DNA of 64,000 bases from Curtobacterium herbarum (GTDB lineage: Bacteria; Actinomycetota; Actinomycetes; Actinomycetales; Microbacteriaceae), in NCBI RefSeq assembly GCF_016907335.1, contig NZ_JAFBBT010000001.1:3286001-3350000 (forward strand), in the 5' to 3' direction. Position numbers and translations under genes: made by a program. The notes below the pieces were generated by a model that saw only the letters and a list, made by a program, of their open reading frames with translations, was not told where the DNA came from and searched no databases. Position 1 is the first letter of the stretch, and the number at the start of each line of letters is the position of its first letter. This document shows, piece after piece, positions 18,707 to 26,888 of the stretch.

Positions 18707-19168
18707 TCAGCCGGCGGTGCGGAACCGGTCCGGTCGCGTCTGGAACCAGCGGATCAGCTCGCGGAGCGCCGGTGAGGCGTTCGAGGGCACCGCGTCCGGG
18801 GCGGGGGTCTCGGCGGAGATCGACTCGACGTCGTCGAACGTGGAGCGGTAGCCGGGCACGTCCTCCAGGTCGGTCTCGGAGGTCGGCGCGAACGCCATCG
18901 TCCACCGGGGGAACTGCCGCTCCTCGATGACGTCCTCGAGCAGCATCGTCACCTTCGTGTGCCGCGGGTCGGTCTTGATCGTGGCCATCTTGGCGCGCAC
19001 CGCGGCGTCCGGGCCCTCGAGCAGCTGCAGGAAGTACCCGTTCCGGAACAGCAGCATGCCGGTCACGTCGTTCCGCTCGTTGGCGGTGCGGCTCTGCGAG
19101 AGCAGGCCGGCGAGTGCGGCGTCGTCGAACGAGTCCGTGGCGACGCTCGAGTAGATCAGCGACAGCAT
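18707..19168 (-). CDS. BLUF-domain blue-light photoreceptor
   Basis: A 153-residue protein that is essentially one BLUF domain plus a short tail. It has the flavin-contacting Tyr in LIYSS near residue 5, the segment SRTANERNDVTGMLLF, the conserved Gln in YFLQLLEG, and the DPRHTKV and RQFPRWTM blocks of the family. BLUF domains bind FAD and sense blue light. With no effector domain, it would act through a protein partner. I used the ATG at 19168; in-frame GTG codons upstream (19204) would add 12 residues. No obvious partner gene is adjacent. Confidence 0.9.
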   Translation of the reverse strand: MLSLIYSSVATDSFDDAALAGLLSQSRTANERNDVTGMLLFRNGYFLQLLEGPDAAVRAKMATIKTDPRHTKVTMLLEDVIEERQFPRWTMAFAPTSETDLEDVPGYRSTFDDVESISAETPAPDAVPSNASPALRELIRWFQTRPDRFRTAG

Positions 19169-19292
19169 CAGGGGCACCGCTTTCCGGTCGGGGAGGCCCG
19201 ACACACCCGCGGAGGACGGATGAGGAACCGGATGCCAGCGAACTCCGGCGCGGCTGGGAACGGGGCGCCGCTGTCCGCTGAGCGGCGGTGGG

Positions 19293-19460
19293 TCAGTCCT
19301 GCTCGGGATCCGCCGGCTCGCCGCCGGAGTCCACGTCGCTGTCCTGCTCCGGGTCCTGGGTGGCGTTGCCCGAGGCGGACCCGTCAGGGAGCTCCTCGGT
19401 GCGTCGTGCGTCGTCGTCGCTCACGCCGTCCGGACCGGTTCCACTCAGTGCATCACTCAT
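19293..19460 (-). CDS. Small acidic protein of unknown function
   Basis: A 55-residue protein dominated by Asp, Glu, Ser and Gly, with no hydrophobic segment and probably disordered. It starts at an ATG read from 19460, without a clear ribosome site, and lies just downstream of the acyl-CoA synthetase gene on the same strand. It may be co-transcribed with it. Composition resembles the 61-residue acidic protein at 11602-11787. It could be a spurious ORF; the strong acidic bias is the main argument for it. Confidence 0.45.
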   Translation of the reverse strand: MSDALSGTGPDGVSDDDARRTEELPDGSASGNATQDPEQDSDVDSGGEPADPEQD

Positions 19461-19495
19461 GTCGGGGACGCTACGCCGATCCGGTGGGTGTCCGG

Positions 19496-21223
19496 TCAGT
19501 CCTCGCGGCGGCCGGTGCGCAGACCGTCGAACTGGTCGTCGCGCCACTCCCCCACGACGGGCGGCCCGCCCGCGGCCTCCTGTTCGCGTGCGCGGAGCTC
19601 GACGCGGCGGATCTTGCCCGACACGGTCTTCGGCAGCGCACCGAACTCGAGCCGACGGACGCGCTGCCAGGCCGGCATCGCGGTGCGGGCATGGGCCAGG
19701 ATGCTCCGCGCGGTCTCGGCACTCGGCTCCCACCCGGCGGCGAGGGTGACGTACGCCTTGACCACGTTGAGCCGCGACTCGTGCGGTGCCGGGACGACCG
19801 CGGACTCGGCGACCGCGGGGTGCTGGAGCAGGGCGCTCTCCACCTCGAACGGCGACACCTTGTAGTCGGAGGACTTGAAGACGTCGTCGGTCCGGCCGAC
19901 GAAGGTCAGCGAGCCGTCCTCGTGCCGGGTGGCGACGTCGCCGGTGTGGAAGTACCCGCCGCGCAGTGCGTCGTCGGTCCGCTGCGGGGCGTCGAGGTAG
20001 CCGGCCATCAGGTTGACCGGACGGGTGGTCAGGTCGAGGCAGACCTCACCCTCGGTGACACCGGCCTCGCCGGTGACCGGGTCGAGGAGCTCGATCGCGA
20101 TGCCGGGCAGACCGTGGCCCATCGCACCCGGGCGGACGGTGTCGCCCGGGGCGTTGCCGACGATCGCGGTGGTCTCGGTCTGGCCGTAGCCGTCGCGGAT
20201 GGTCGTGCCCCAGGCCTCCTCGACCAGGCGGATGACCTCGGGGTTGAGGGGCTCGCCGGCGGAGACGACCTCGCGGAGCGCACGGGGGCGGGCGCCGAGG
20301 TCGGCCTGGATGAGCAGGCGCCACACGGTCGGCGGGGCGCAGAACGAGGTGACCTCGGCCCGCTCGAGCTGGTGCAGCAGGGCGGCCGGGTCGAAGCGCT
20401 CCTGGTTGTGCACGAAGACGGTGGCCTCGGCGATCCACGGGGCGAAGAAGCAGCTCCACGCGTGCTTGCCCCAGCCGGGCGAGCTGATCGCCAGGTGCAC
20501 GTCGCCGGGCTGCAGGCCGATCCAGTACATCGTCGTCAGGTGCCCGACCGGGTACGAGGTCTGCGTGTGCACGACCATCTTCGGCTTGTCGGTCGTCCCC
20601 GAGGTGAAGTACACCAGGCAGGGGTCGTCGGCGGCGGTCACGACCTCCGGGCGCCACTCGTCCGCGGGTGCCGGCTCGCCGAGGTCGTCCGGGTAGGTCG
20701 TCCACCCGTCCGCGCTGCCGCCGACGACGATGCGCGTGAAGTCCCCCGTGACGTCGGCGTACTTCGGGGTCTCGCGGAGCGTCGTGACCACGTGGGCCAC
20801 CCGTCCGCGGTCGACCCGGTCCTGCAGGTCCGCGGCGCCGAGCATGGTCGAGGTCGGCAGGATCACGGCGCCGACCTTCATCACCGCGAGCATCGACTCC
20901 CAGAGCTCGAGCTGGTTGTCGAGCATGAGCAGGACGTGGTCGCCCGTGCCGACGCCCAGGTCGTGCAGGCGAGCTGCCAGCCGGTCCGACCGCGCGGACA
21001 TCTCGGCGTAGGTGGTGTGCGACTCGCGGCCGTCCTCCTCGACGATCACGAGCGCCTCACGGTCGTTGCCCTGCGCGATGACGTCGAACCAGTCGATCGC
21101 CCAGTTGAACGTCTCGCCGACCTCGGGCCAGCGGAAGTCCCGGCGCGCGGCGGCACTGTCGGAGCGGGCGTGCAGCAGGACGTCTCGGGCGGCGCGGAAG
21201 GCGGAGGCGGGTTCGGTGCGCAT
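19496..21223 (-). CDS. AMP-binding acyl-CoA synthetase
   Basis: A 575-residue member of the adenylate-forming superfamily, most like medium-chain acyl-CoA synthetases. It has the P-loop-like YFTSGTTDKPKMV near residues 181-193, the A5 motif DGYGQTET, and the adenylation hinge YFHTGDVATRHEDG. The C-terminal lysine motif GALPKTVSGKIRR comes near residue 538. It would activate a fatty or aromatic acid to its CoA ester. The ATG at 21223 was preferred over one 18 bases upstream because AAGG lies seven bases before it. It diverges from an AraC regulator at 21380. Confidence 0.92.
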   Translation of the reverse strand: MRTEPASAFRAARDVLLHARSDSAAARRDFRWPEVGETFNWAIDWFDVIAQGNDREALVIVEEDGRESHTTYAEMSARSDRLAARLHDLGVGTGDHVLLMLDNQLELWESMLAVMKVGAVILPTSTMLGAADLQDRVDRGRVAHVVTTLRETPKYADVTGDFTRIVVGGSADGWTTYPDDLGEPAPADEWRPEVVTAADDPCLVYFTSGTTDKPKMVVHTQTSYPVGHLTTMYWIGLQPGDVHLAISSPGWGKHAWSCFFAPWIAEATVFVHNQERFDPAALLHQLERAEVTSFCAPPTVWRLLIQADLGARPRALREVVSAGEPLNPEVIRLVEEAWGTTIRDGYGQTETTAIVGNAPGDTVRPGAMGHGLPGIAIELLDPVTGEAGVTEGEVCLDLTTRPVNLMAGYLDAPQRTDDALRGGYFHTGDVATRHEDGSLTFVGRTDDVFKSSDYKVSPFEVESALLQHPAVAESAVVPAPHESRLNVVKAYVTLAAGWEPSAETARSILAHARTAMPAWQRVRRLEFGALPKTVSGKIRRVELRAREQEAAGGPPVVGEWRDDQFDGLRTGRRED

Positions 21224-21379
21224 CCTCTGACCTTGCCCCATCCAGCCCGGGATGCACAGCAGGACACAGTTGATAGCGCATCGAGACCTCGTGAGTCAAC
21301 CCCTCGCGGACAGACCGACGTCATCCGTACGGTCTCCGATGGTGCGTCCTGCCTGCGCGCCCGGACGGAGAGGACACGG

Positions 21380-22372
21380 ATGACCACGATCGACGACACC
21401 GCGTCCGACCGTGCCGCGGCCGAGGACCGGAGCACCGTCCGCCTCGAGGCGTTCGGCGGGTCCCCCGACGCGGCCGTCGTGGACCTCAGCGGCTTCTACG
21501 CGGGCCGACACTGGTCGGCGCGCACCTCCGGCCGGCCCTTCTCGTACCGCTACACCGCCGTCGGTGACGCGGACGTGACACTCCGCCGGTCGCAGATCGC
21601 CGGCTCGATCCGCGGCCTGGTCCCGGCGTCCGACGAGTACATCGTGCAGTGGCTGACGGCCGGCCACGGGATCCCCGACGTCGTCCACGACCGCGTGCCG
21701 ATGGTCCGGGACGTCCCGATGCTCTTCCCGACCGCCCGCGAGTTCGTGTTCGACTACCAGGACCACGACCAACGCCTGGTGCACATGTCCCGCCGGCTCG
21801 TGCACGCGGTCGCCGACGAGCTGTTCCACACCGGCGAGGTCGCCGATCTCGGCCTCGACCACCTGCGCACCCTCGACCCGGCCACGGTCACGCACTGGCG
21901 GGGCAGCCTGGCGCTGCTCTCCCGTGCACTCCGGGTCGGCGGTGTGGAGGGCCTCCTGTGGCACACGCTCACCCGTGGGACCGCGGCGGCGTTCCTCCGG
22001 ATGTACCCGCCGACCGTCGTCCCGCTGCCGCCCGCCGTGCTCCTGCCCCGTCGGGCGCGACTGCGTGCCGCGGTGGAGTACGTGCACGAGCACGTCGCCG
22101 AACCGCTCACCGTCTCGGACGTCGCACGGGCCGCCGGGCTGAGCGTCCGCGCCACCCAGGAGGCGTTCCAGCGTCACCTCGGCATGCCCCCGCTCCGCTA
22201 CGTGCAGCACGTGCGCCTCGAACGCGTCCGCCACGAGCTGCTGCAGACCGATGCGACGACCGGGTCCGTGCAGGCGGTCGCCCGGGTGTGGGGGTTCGCG
22301 CACCTCGGACGGTTCTCCGCCGCCTACCGGAACGCCTTCGGCGAGTACCCGCGGGAGACCCTGCGGCGCTGA
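21380..22372 (+). CDS. AraC family transcriptional regulator
   Basis: A 330-residue regulator with an N-terminal sensor region and a C-terminal AraC HTH pair (about residues 230-328). The HTH includes SDVARAAGLSVRATQEAFQR and the signature WGFAHLGRFSAAYRNAFGE. The ribosome site GGAGAGG precedes the ATG by about eight bases. It is divergent from the acyl-CoA synthetase gene (156 bases apart), which may be its target. It is a probable paralogue of the regulator at 7561-8520, with the same domain order and similar length. Confidence 0.92.
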   Translation: MTTIDDTASDRAAAEDRSTVRLEAFGGSPDAAVVDLSGFYAGRHWSARTSGRPFSYRYTAVGDADVTLRRSQIAGSIRGLVPASDEYIVQWLTAGHGIPDVVHDRVPMVRDVPMLFPTAREFVFDYQDHDQRLVHMSRRLVHAVADELFHTGEVADLGLDHLRTLDPATVTHWRGSLALLSRALRVGGVEGLLWHTLTRGTAAAFLRMYPPTVVPLPPAVLLPRRARLRAAVEYVHEHVAEPLTVSDVARAAGLSVRATQEAFQRHLGMPPLRYVQHVRLERVRHELLQTDATTGSVQAVARVWGFAHLGRFSAAYRNAFGEYPRETLRR

Positions 22373-22400
22373 CGGCGTCGTCGCGGTCGGCGGCTCGGCC

Positions 22401-22739
22401 TCAGTCGAAGCCGCCGAGCCCCTCGGCCTGCACTTCAGGATCCTCGTGCACCGGCCGCACGGGACCGGCCAGCACCGCCAGTCGTCGAACGTGCTCGACG
22501 AACCCCGCGTCGTCGATCGCCGGAGCGCGCAGGTCGTCGACCGCGCTGCTCACGGTGATCAGGCTGGCGGGACCGAGCAGCAGCGTCTCGACGGCGGGTC
22601 GGCCCTCGTCGTCGAAGGTCGGCACGTCGATGGTGTCGGTCTTCCCGTTCCCCCCGAGCACGGCGGCGTACCGGATGACGGCGTCGGCAGCACCGTCGGT
22701 GGTCCGGATCGCCCGGCCGGCGTAGTGGATGTCCTTCAC
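22401..22739 (-). CDS. Hypothetical protein, paralogue of 37657-37944
   Basis: A 112-residue protein of unknown function. It aligns over its length with the 95-residue protein at 37657-37944: both begin with a Lys-containing start and a YAG/YGV segment, and both share T.D.AA.AV..YA..L, then D.vDVP..DD.G, then an ILAPA/LLGPA strand and a V.SA.DD segment. The layout looks like a small alpha/beta sensor or dimer. I used the GTG at 22739, since upstream codons run into the antisense side of msrA. It is convergent with the AraC gene. Confidence 0.65.
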   Translation of the reverse strand: MKDIHYAGRAIRTTDGAADAVIRYAAVLGGNGKTDTIDVPTFDDEGRPAVETLLLGPASLITVSSAVDDLRAPAIDDAGFVEHVRRLAVLAGPVRPVHEDPEVQAEGLGGFD

Positions 22740-22869
22740 CGGCCCAGTGAACGCAGGACCGGATGCGGTCGGTCCCAGACTCGGGCTGACCCGTCGTGGA
22801 ACACGCAGGGGCTCCTCGGTGTTGCACCCGGTACTGTCGCAGCCAGCGTCACGAACCACGGAGGTACCG

Positions 22870-23391
22870 ATGACCACCACCGAGACCGCGATCCTCGCCG
22901 GCGGATGTTTCTGGGGAGCGCAGCAGCTGCTCCGTCGACGCCCGGGCGTCATCAGCACACGCGTCGGCTACTCCGGCGGTGACGTCCCCAACGCCACCTA
23001 CCGCAACCACGGCACGCACGCCGAGGCCGTCGAGATCGTCTTCGACCCCTCGGTGATCTCGTACCGCGAGCTGCTGGAGTTCTTCTTCCAGATCCACGAC
23101 CCGTCCACCAAGGACCGACAGGGCAACGACGTCGGGGTCAGCTACCGTTCGGCGATCTTCTTCGCCTCGGACGAGCAGCGTGACGTCGCCCTCGACACCA
23201 TCGCGGACGTCGACGCCTCCGGCATCTGGCCGGGCAAGGTCGTCACCGAGGTCGCCCCCGTCGGCCCGTTCTGGGAGGCCGAGGAGGAGCACCAGGACTA
23301 CCTCGAGAAGGACCCGTACGGGTACACGTGCCACTTCGTGCGCCCGAACTGGGTGCTCCCGAAGCGCAGCGAGACGGCCGCCACAGCCTGA
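22870..23391 (+). CDS. msrA: Peptide methionine sulfoxide reductase MsrA
   Basis: A 173-residue MsrA that reduces S-methionine sulfoxide in proteins. The catalytic Cys13 is in GGCFWG, and later blocks GHAEAV-type (here [12 protein letters not shown]), [19 protein letters not shown] and YRSAIF are intact. The ribosome site GGAGG lies about eight bases before the ATG. A single Cys occurs near the C-terminus (GYTCHF). It is monocistronic, with a palindromic terminator immediately after. Confidence 0.95.
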   Translation: MTTTETAILAGGCFWGAQQLLRRRPGVISTRVGYSGGDVPNATYRNHGTHAEAVEIVFDPSVISYRELLEFFFQIHDPSTKDRQGNDVGVSYRSAIFFASDEQRDVALDTIADVDASGIWPGKVVTEVAPVGPFWEAEEEHQDYLEKDPYGYTCHFVRPNWVLPKRSETAATA

Positions 23392-23413
23392 CGCCCGGCG
23401 CGAGCAGGGACGA

Positions 23414-23453
23414 GACGGGAGGCCCGGTACCAGCTGGTACCGGGCCTCCCGTC
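23414..23453. terminator. 40-bp perfect palindrome after msrA
   Basis: Identical over its 40 bases to the copy at 11816-11855: GACGGGAGGCCCGGTACCAG plus its complement. It starts 23 bases after the msrA stop. Here there is no convergent gene behind it, so it serves only msrA, or protects the next operon from read-through. Confidence 0.85.
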
Positions 23454-23456
23454 CGT

Positions 23457-23756
23457 CGTGCCTCCCGCGGGACGCGGGGGCGGCGAAGCTGGCAGTACGC
23501 CTGGGAAACTGACGGCGTCCGCACACAGTCAGTTCTCATGTCATAATCAGCACAGCAGCACGACCAGCCGTCCGGCCGGTCACTGCTCGCAGGGATTCGT
23601 CTCCTGCACCTGCGACTCCCAGCAGGTCGAGCACCACGTCCCCCGGTCACGCGCCGGTCCCGCAACCACGGGACCAGGCTGCCAGCAGCTCCTCGAGCTG
23701 TCCGACCAGGACGCGGTCGACGCAGATCGACGTTCGACGTCGCAGAGGGCACACCC
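23457..23756 (+). other. 300-base leader region of the SipW cassette
   Basis: No credible gene is visible. The first half is AT-richer and contains CATAAT at 23542-23547, a possible -10 box without a matching -35 element. The second half, probably untranslated leader, can form a hairpin from GGTCCCG (23656-23662) and CGGGACC (23669-23675). A long structured leader ahead of a matrix-type secretion operon could be regulatory, but I recognise no known riboswitch. Confidence 0.45.
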
Positions 23757-24326
23757 ATGAAGAAGATCATCACCGCCACCGTCATCGGCGCAGCCGGCGT
23801 CGCACTCCTGCTGGGCGGCGCGGGCACCTTCGCGCTCTGGAACTCCAGCGCCGAGACCGCCGGCGGCACGATCGTCGCCGGTGCACTCGCCATCAAGCCG
23901 ACGACCCAGGCGGCATCGTGGACCGTCAACGGCGGCTCCCCGCTGTCGACGCTCGACGGGTACCCGATCGTCCCGGGCGACGTCGTCACCTACACGCAGG
24001 ACATGGTCGTGTCGGCGAACGGCAAGGGGCTGACCGCGAAGCTCGCCGTCGACCCGGCCTCCGTCGAGGCGACCTCCACGAGCGACCCCGCGGACGTCGC
24101 CCTGGCGAAGTACCTGTCGACGAACGCCGTGCTCACGGCGACCGGTGACGGCATCTCCGGGTCGTCCGCGCCCTTCACGGTGACCGGGCAGACCGGCCAC
24201 GAGCAGGACGTCCGCGTCGGCGTCACCATCACCTTCCCGAAGAGCGACACCGCCGGGGTCGAGGACGGTACCCAGAACGGTTCCGTCGACCTCGACGCCA
24301 TCGCCGTCACCCTGACCCAGGCGTGA
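23757..24326 (+). CDS. Exported protein with SipW-type signal peptide
   Basis: A 189-residue exported protein of the 'alternate-type signal peptide' class. MKK is followed by a hydrophobic helix (about residues 8-24) and then GGAGTFALWNSSAE, the TasA/SipW-like processing region in which the mature protein begins with a T.A.W/L..S segment. The mature part is a small beta-rich domain rich in Ala, Thr and Val, as in TasA/camelysin relatives that build surface fibres. AGAGGG lies before the ATG. It is the first gene of a four-gene overlapping operon ending in a cognate signal peptidase. Confidence 0.85.
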   Translation: MKKIITATVIGAAGVALLLGGAGTFALWNSSAETAGGTIVAGALAIKPTTQAASWTVNGGSPLSTLDGYPIVPGDVVTYTQDMVVSANGKGLTAKLAVDPASVEATSTSDPADVALAKYLSTNAVLTATGDGISGSSAPFTVTGQTGHEQDVRVGVTITFPKSDTAGVEDGTQNGSVDLDAIAVTLTQA

Positions 24327-24919
24327 AGCGCGGGCGCAGAGGGTCCGCGATGACCGGCTGGCCGGCGGCGACCCTGCTCGCCGCCGGCGTGGTCGGGGTC
24401 GCGGCCCTGGTCGCGGTCGCCACCGACGGTGGGACGTTCGCACTCCTCAGCGCCCAGGCCTCGACCGACCCGGTGACCATCACCGCCGGGTCGGCCGACC
24501 TGTCCCTGAGCAGCCTCACGCTGCCGACCACGGCACTCTGGCCCGGTGACACCGAGTTCGGGGTGCTGACCGCGCGCAACACCGGGGACGTGCCGCTCGA
24601 CCTGAGCATCGCGACCGCCCGCGGCAGCGCGCCGGCGAGCACGACCGGCACGACCGGCACGACGACCGCCGTGGCCGACCTGCGGGTCGCGATCGGGGCG
24701 TCCACCTCGGTGGCCGCCTGCCGGTCCGGCGTCATGCACACCACGTGGACCGGCACGCTCGACTCGAGCACGGCGACGACGGCCGGCATCTCGGTCCGCC
24801 CCGGCGCCGCGGTCGTCCTCTGCGTCGGACTCACCATGCCGTCGAGCGCTCCCGCGTCCCAGCAGGGCCTCGGCACCGACTTCACGGCGACGATCACCGG
24901 GACGCAGGCGAGCTCATGA
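24323..24919 (+). CDS. Second SipW-dependent exported protein
   Basis: A 198-residue protein with an N-terminal membrane segment (about residues 13-33) followed by DGGTFALLSAQAS, matching the processing-region pattern of the preceding protein. The remainder is a Thr/Ser-rich beta-sandwich-like domain with two Cys residues (in AACRSG and VLCVGL) that may form a disulfide. The GTG start overlaps the previous stop (GTGA). It is likely a secreted matrix or surface subunit; the function is inferred only from the cassette. Confidence 0.82.
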   Translation: MKRGRRGSAMTGWPAATLLAAGVVGVAALVAVATDGGTFALLSAQASTDPVTITAGSADLSLSSLTLPTTALWPGDTEFGVLTARNTGDVPLDLSIATARGSAPASTTGTTGTTTAVADLRVAIGASTSVAACRSGVMHTTWTGTLDSSTATTAGISVRPGAAVVLCVGLTMPSSAPASQQGLGTDFTATITGTQASS

Positions 24920-26205
24920 CCGCCCGCCGGCACCGCGCACCCGTCGACCGACGACGCCTGGTGCTCCTCGGCTCGACCGCCGTCGCGCTCCTCGCCCTCG
25001 GGATCGGCACCGCCGGCACCGCCCGGGCGACGTGGACCGCACCCGCCCAGACCGTCGGTGCGCACGCGTCGACCGGCTCGGTCGCCGTCACCGTCAGCGG
25101 CGTCGAGGACCTGGCCAGCACCTACACGTCCAGCGCCCTGGGCCACGCCGCGACGGTGACGATCGTGAACTCCGGGACGGTCCCCGCCGACGTCCGCCTC
25201 GCCCTGACCGCCTCGGTCGGCGCAGCGCTGTCCACCGCGCAGCGCGTCGACGTCTGGCAGCCGACGGCCGGCAACCCCTGCACCGGCTCCCCCTCCAGCA
25301 CGGCCCGCTCGGGCTCCGGCTCGACGATCCCCGACGTCACCGCGAGCCTGGCCGCCGGCGCGAGCACGACCTCCTGCGTGCGGACGTCCGTCACCCAGGG
25401 GCAGCGCTTCGACCTGTCCGGTGGCGCCACGACCCTCGATGCCGTCGTCACCGCACGCCAGGGCTCGTGGACCGGCACCGCGCACGCACGCGCGAGCCAG
25501 GTCGTCGCCGCCACGGTGACGCCCGGCATGCCCACGAAGACCAGCGAGACCGACAGCAGCATCGCGCTCACCTGGAGCGCCCCCGCGGACACCAGCGGCG
25601 TCGGGTCCTACGTGCTCGCCCGCGACGGCGTCCCGATCGCCACCCTGCCGGCGTCGACCCGCTCGTACACCGACACCGGCCTGCAGGTCTCCACCTACTA
25701 CGCCTACGACGTCCGCGCCGTGCCCACCGGCCCCGCCGGGCACTCCTCCCCCGTCTCGACGCGCATCCAGCACGCCACCGGCTGGTTCACGACCACCGGC
25801 CGCTACGTGCTCCGGAACCCCGCGACCGGGACGTGCGTGACGGCTGGCGGCACCACCTCCGGCAGCCCGATCAGCACCGCCGGGTGCACGACGAGCACCA
25901 CGCAGACCTGGCAGTTCAGCGTCGACGGCGACTGGCTGCGCGTGACGTCGCCGTCGGCCCCGCAGCTGTACTGGGACGCGCCGAGCGACCGCTCCGCGGT
26001 GCTGCGGACGCTCAACGACATCAGCGCGCAGAAGTGGTCGGTCGAGGCCGTCGGCGCCGGCTCCGGTCTGTTCCGACTGCACAACAAGAACGACCTGTGC
26101 CTGACGGCGGCAGCGTCGTCGTCCGCGTCCGCGAGCACCGCGATGACCGTGGCCGACTGCGGCTCGTCCACGCTGCAGCTGTTCACCCTCCGGGCGTCCT
26201 CGTGA
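24916..26205 (+). CDS. Exported FnIII and ricin-type lectin domain protein
   Basis: A 429-residue exported protein. An N-terminal helix (about residues 15-38) ends in ARATWTAPAQT, resembling the SipW-type cleavage region. An Ala/Thr/Ser-rich domain follows, then a fibronectin type III domain (about 205-300, with SIALTWSAPADTSGVGSYVL blocks), and then a beta-trefoil ricin-B-like domain (about 301-429) with TQTWQF and AQKWSVEA Q-W motifs and paired Cys residues. The lectin part could bind polysaccharide, tethering the fibre or matrix to a glycan. The start overlaps the preceding stop. Confidence 0.82.
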   Translation: MTARRHRAPVDRRRLVLLGSTAVALLALGIGTAGTARATWTAPAQTVGAHASTGSVAVTVSGVEDLASTYTSSALGHAATVTIVNSGTVPADVRLALTASVGAALSTAQRVDVWQPTAGNPCTGSPSSTARSGSGSTIPDVTASLAAGASTTSCVRTSVTQGQRFDLSGGATTLDAVVTARQGSWTGTAHARASQVVAATVTPGMPTKTSETDSSIALTWSAPADTSGVGSYVLARDGVPIATLPASTRSYTDTGLQVSTYYAYDVRAVPTGPAGHSSPVSTRIQHATGWFTTTGRYVLRNPATGTCVTAGGTTSGSPISTAGCTTSTTQTWQFSVDGDWLRVTSPSAPQLYWDAPSDRSAVLRTLNDISAQKWSVEAVGAGSGLFRLHNKNDLCLTAAASSSASASTAMTVADCGSSTLQLFTLRASS

Positions 26206-26888
26206 CGGGCGCGAGCACGGCCGCGACGCCGGCAGCGGCACCGACGCGCGTCTCGGCGGTCGCCCGCCTGCTGGGGCAGACCGCCGCCGTCCTGGTGCTG
26301 CTCGCCGTGATCGCCGTCGCCGCGCTGGCGATCGTCGTCCCGAGGCTCACCGGGTCCGTCCCGCTCACCGTGCTCACCAGCTCGATGGAACCCGGCATGC
26401 CGCCCGGCACCCTGGCGGTCGTCCGCCCGGTCGACCCCAACGACATCGGCGTCGGCGACATCGTCACCTACCAGATCCGCGTCGACCGGCCGGGCGTGAT
26501 CTCGCACCGCGTCACCGCGATCGCGGTCGGCGCCGACGGCCGACGCCTCTTCACCTTCAAGGGCGACAACAACACCGACGCCGACCCGGACCGCGTGGTC
26601 GCGGCCCAGATCATGGGGCGCGTCTGGTACTCGATCCCCGGGTTGGGCTTCGTCAACACCTCGGTCGCAGGGCACGCGAAGGCCTGGCTCGTGCCGACGC
26701 TGGGCTTCGCCATGATCGGGTACGCCCTGGTCCTCGTGGTGCGTGCGCTCGTCGGCGCGCGACGTGCGCGCGCGACGGACGGGAGGCACGGCACCAGCCG
26801 GCACCGCGCCTCCCGTCCGTCACCGGTCGCGTCTACCGCGCCCGCGTCGCCCCGATCGCCCACACACGTGGCGGCTGCGCGCCGTTGA
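26202..26888 (+). CDS. SipW-type signal peptidase I
   Basis: A 228-residue S26B-type signal peptidase. The first helix (about residues 25-48) precedes the catalytic Ser61 in TSSMEPGMPPG. The general base is a His (His102 in VISHRV) rather than the Lys of classical LepB, as in archaeal/SipW enzymes, and KGDNNTDADPD follows. A second helix lies near residues 160-185. It should process the three exported proteins encoded upstream. Unusually, from about residue 192 the tail is translated from a palindromic repeat, and its last 19 or so codons overlap the 3' end of the convergent gene. Confidence 0.88.
   Translation: MTGASTAATPAAAPTRVSAVARLLGQTAAVLVLLAVIAVAALAIVVPRLTGSVPLTVLTSSMEPGMPPGTLAVVRPVDPNDIGVGDIVTYQIRVDRPGVISHRVTAIAVGADGRRLFTFKGDNNTDADPDRVVAAQIMGRVWYSIPGLGFVNTSVAGHAKAWLVPTLGFAMIGYALVLVVRALVGARRARATDGRHGTSRHRASRPSPVASTAPASPRSPTHVAAARR
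26775..26820. repeat. Palindromic terminator-like element inside a coding tail
   Basis: The outer arms ACGGACGGGAGGC (26775-26787) and GCCTCCCGTCCGT (26808-26820) pair perfectly; the centre is imperfect. It lies 12 bases beyond the stop of the flavoenzyme gene (minus strand), where other copies sit. On the plus strand it falls inside the signal peptidase reading frame and encodes about residues 192-207. Confidence 0.78.

Noticed and set aside
23501..23547. Full sigma-A promoter for the SipW operon
   Set aside because: CATAAT is a fair -10, but no -35 hexamer lies at 16-18 bases; the nearest CTGACG is 27 bases away.
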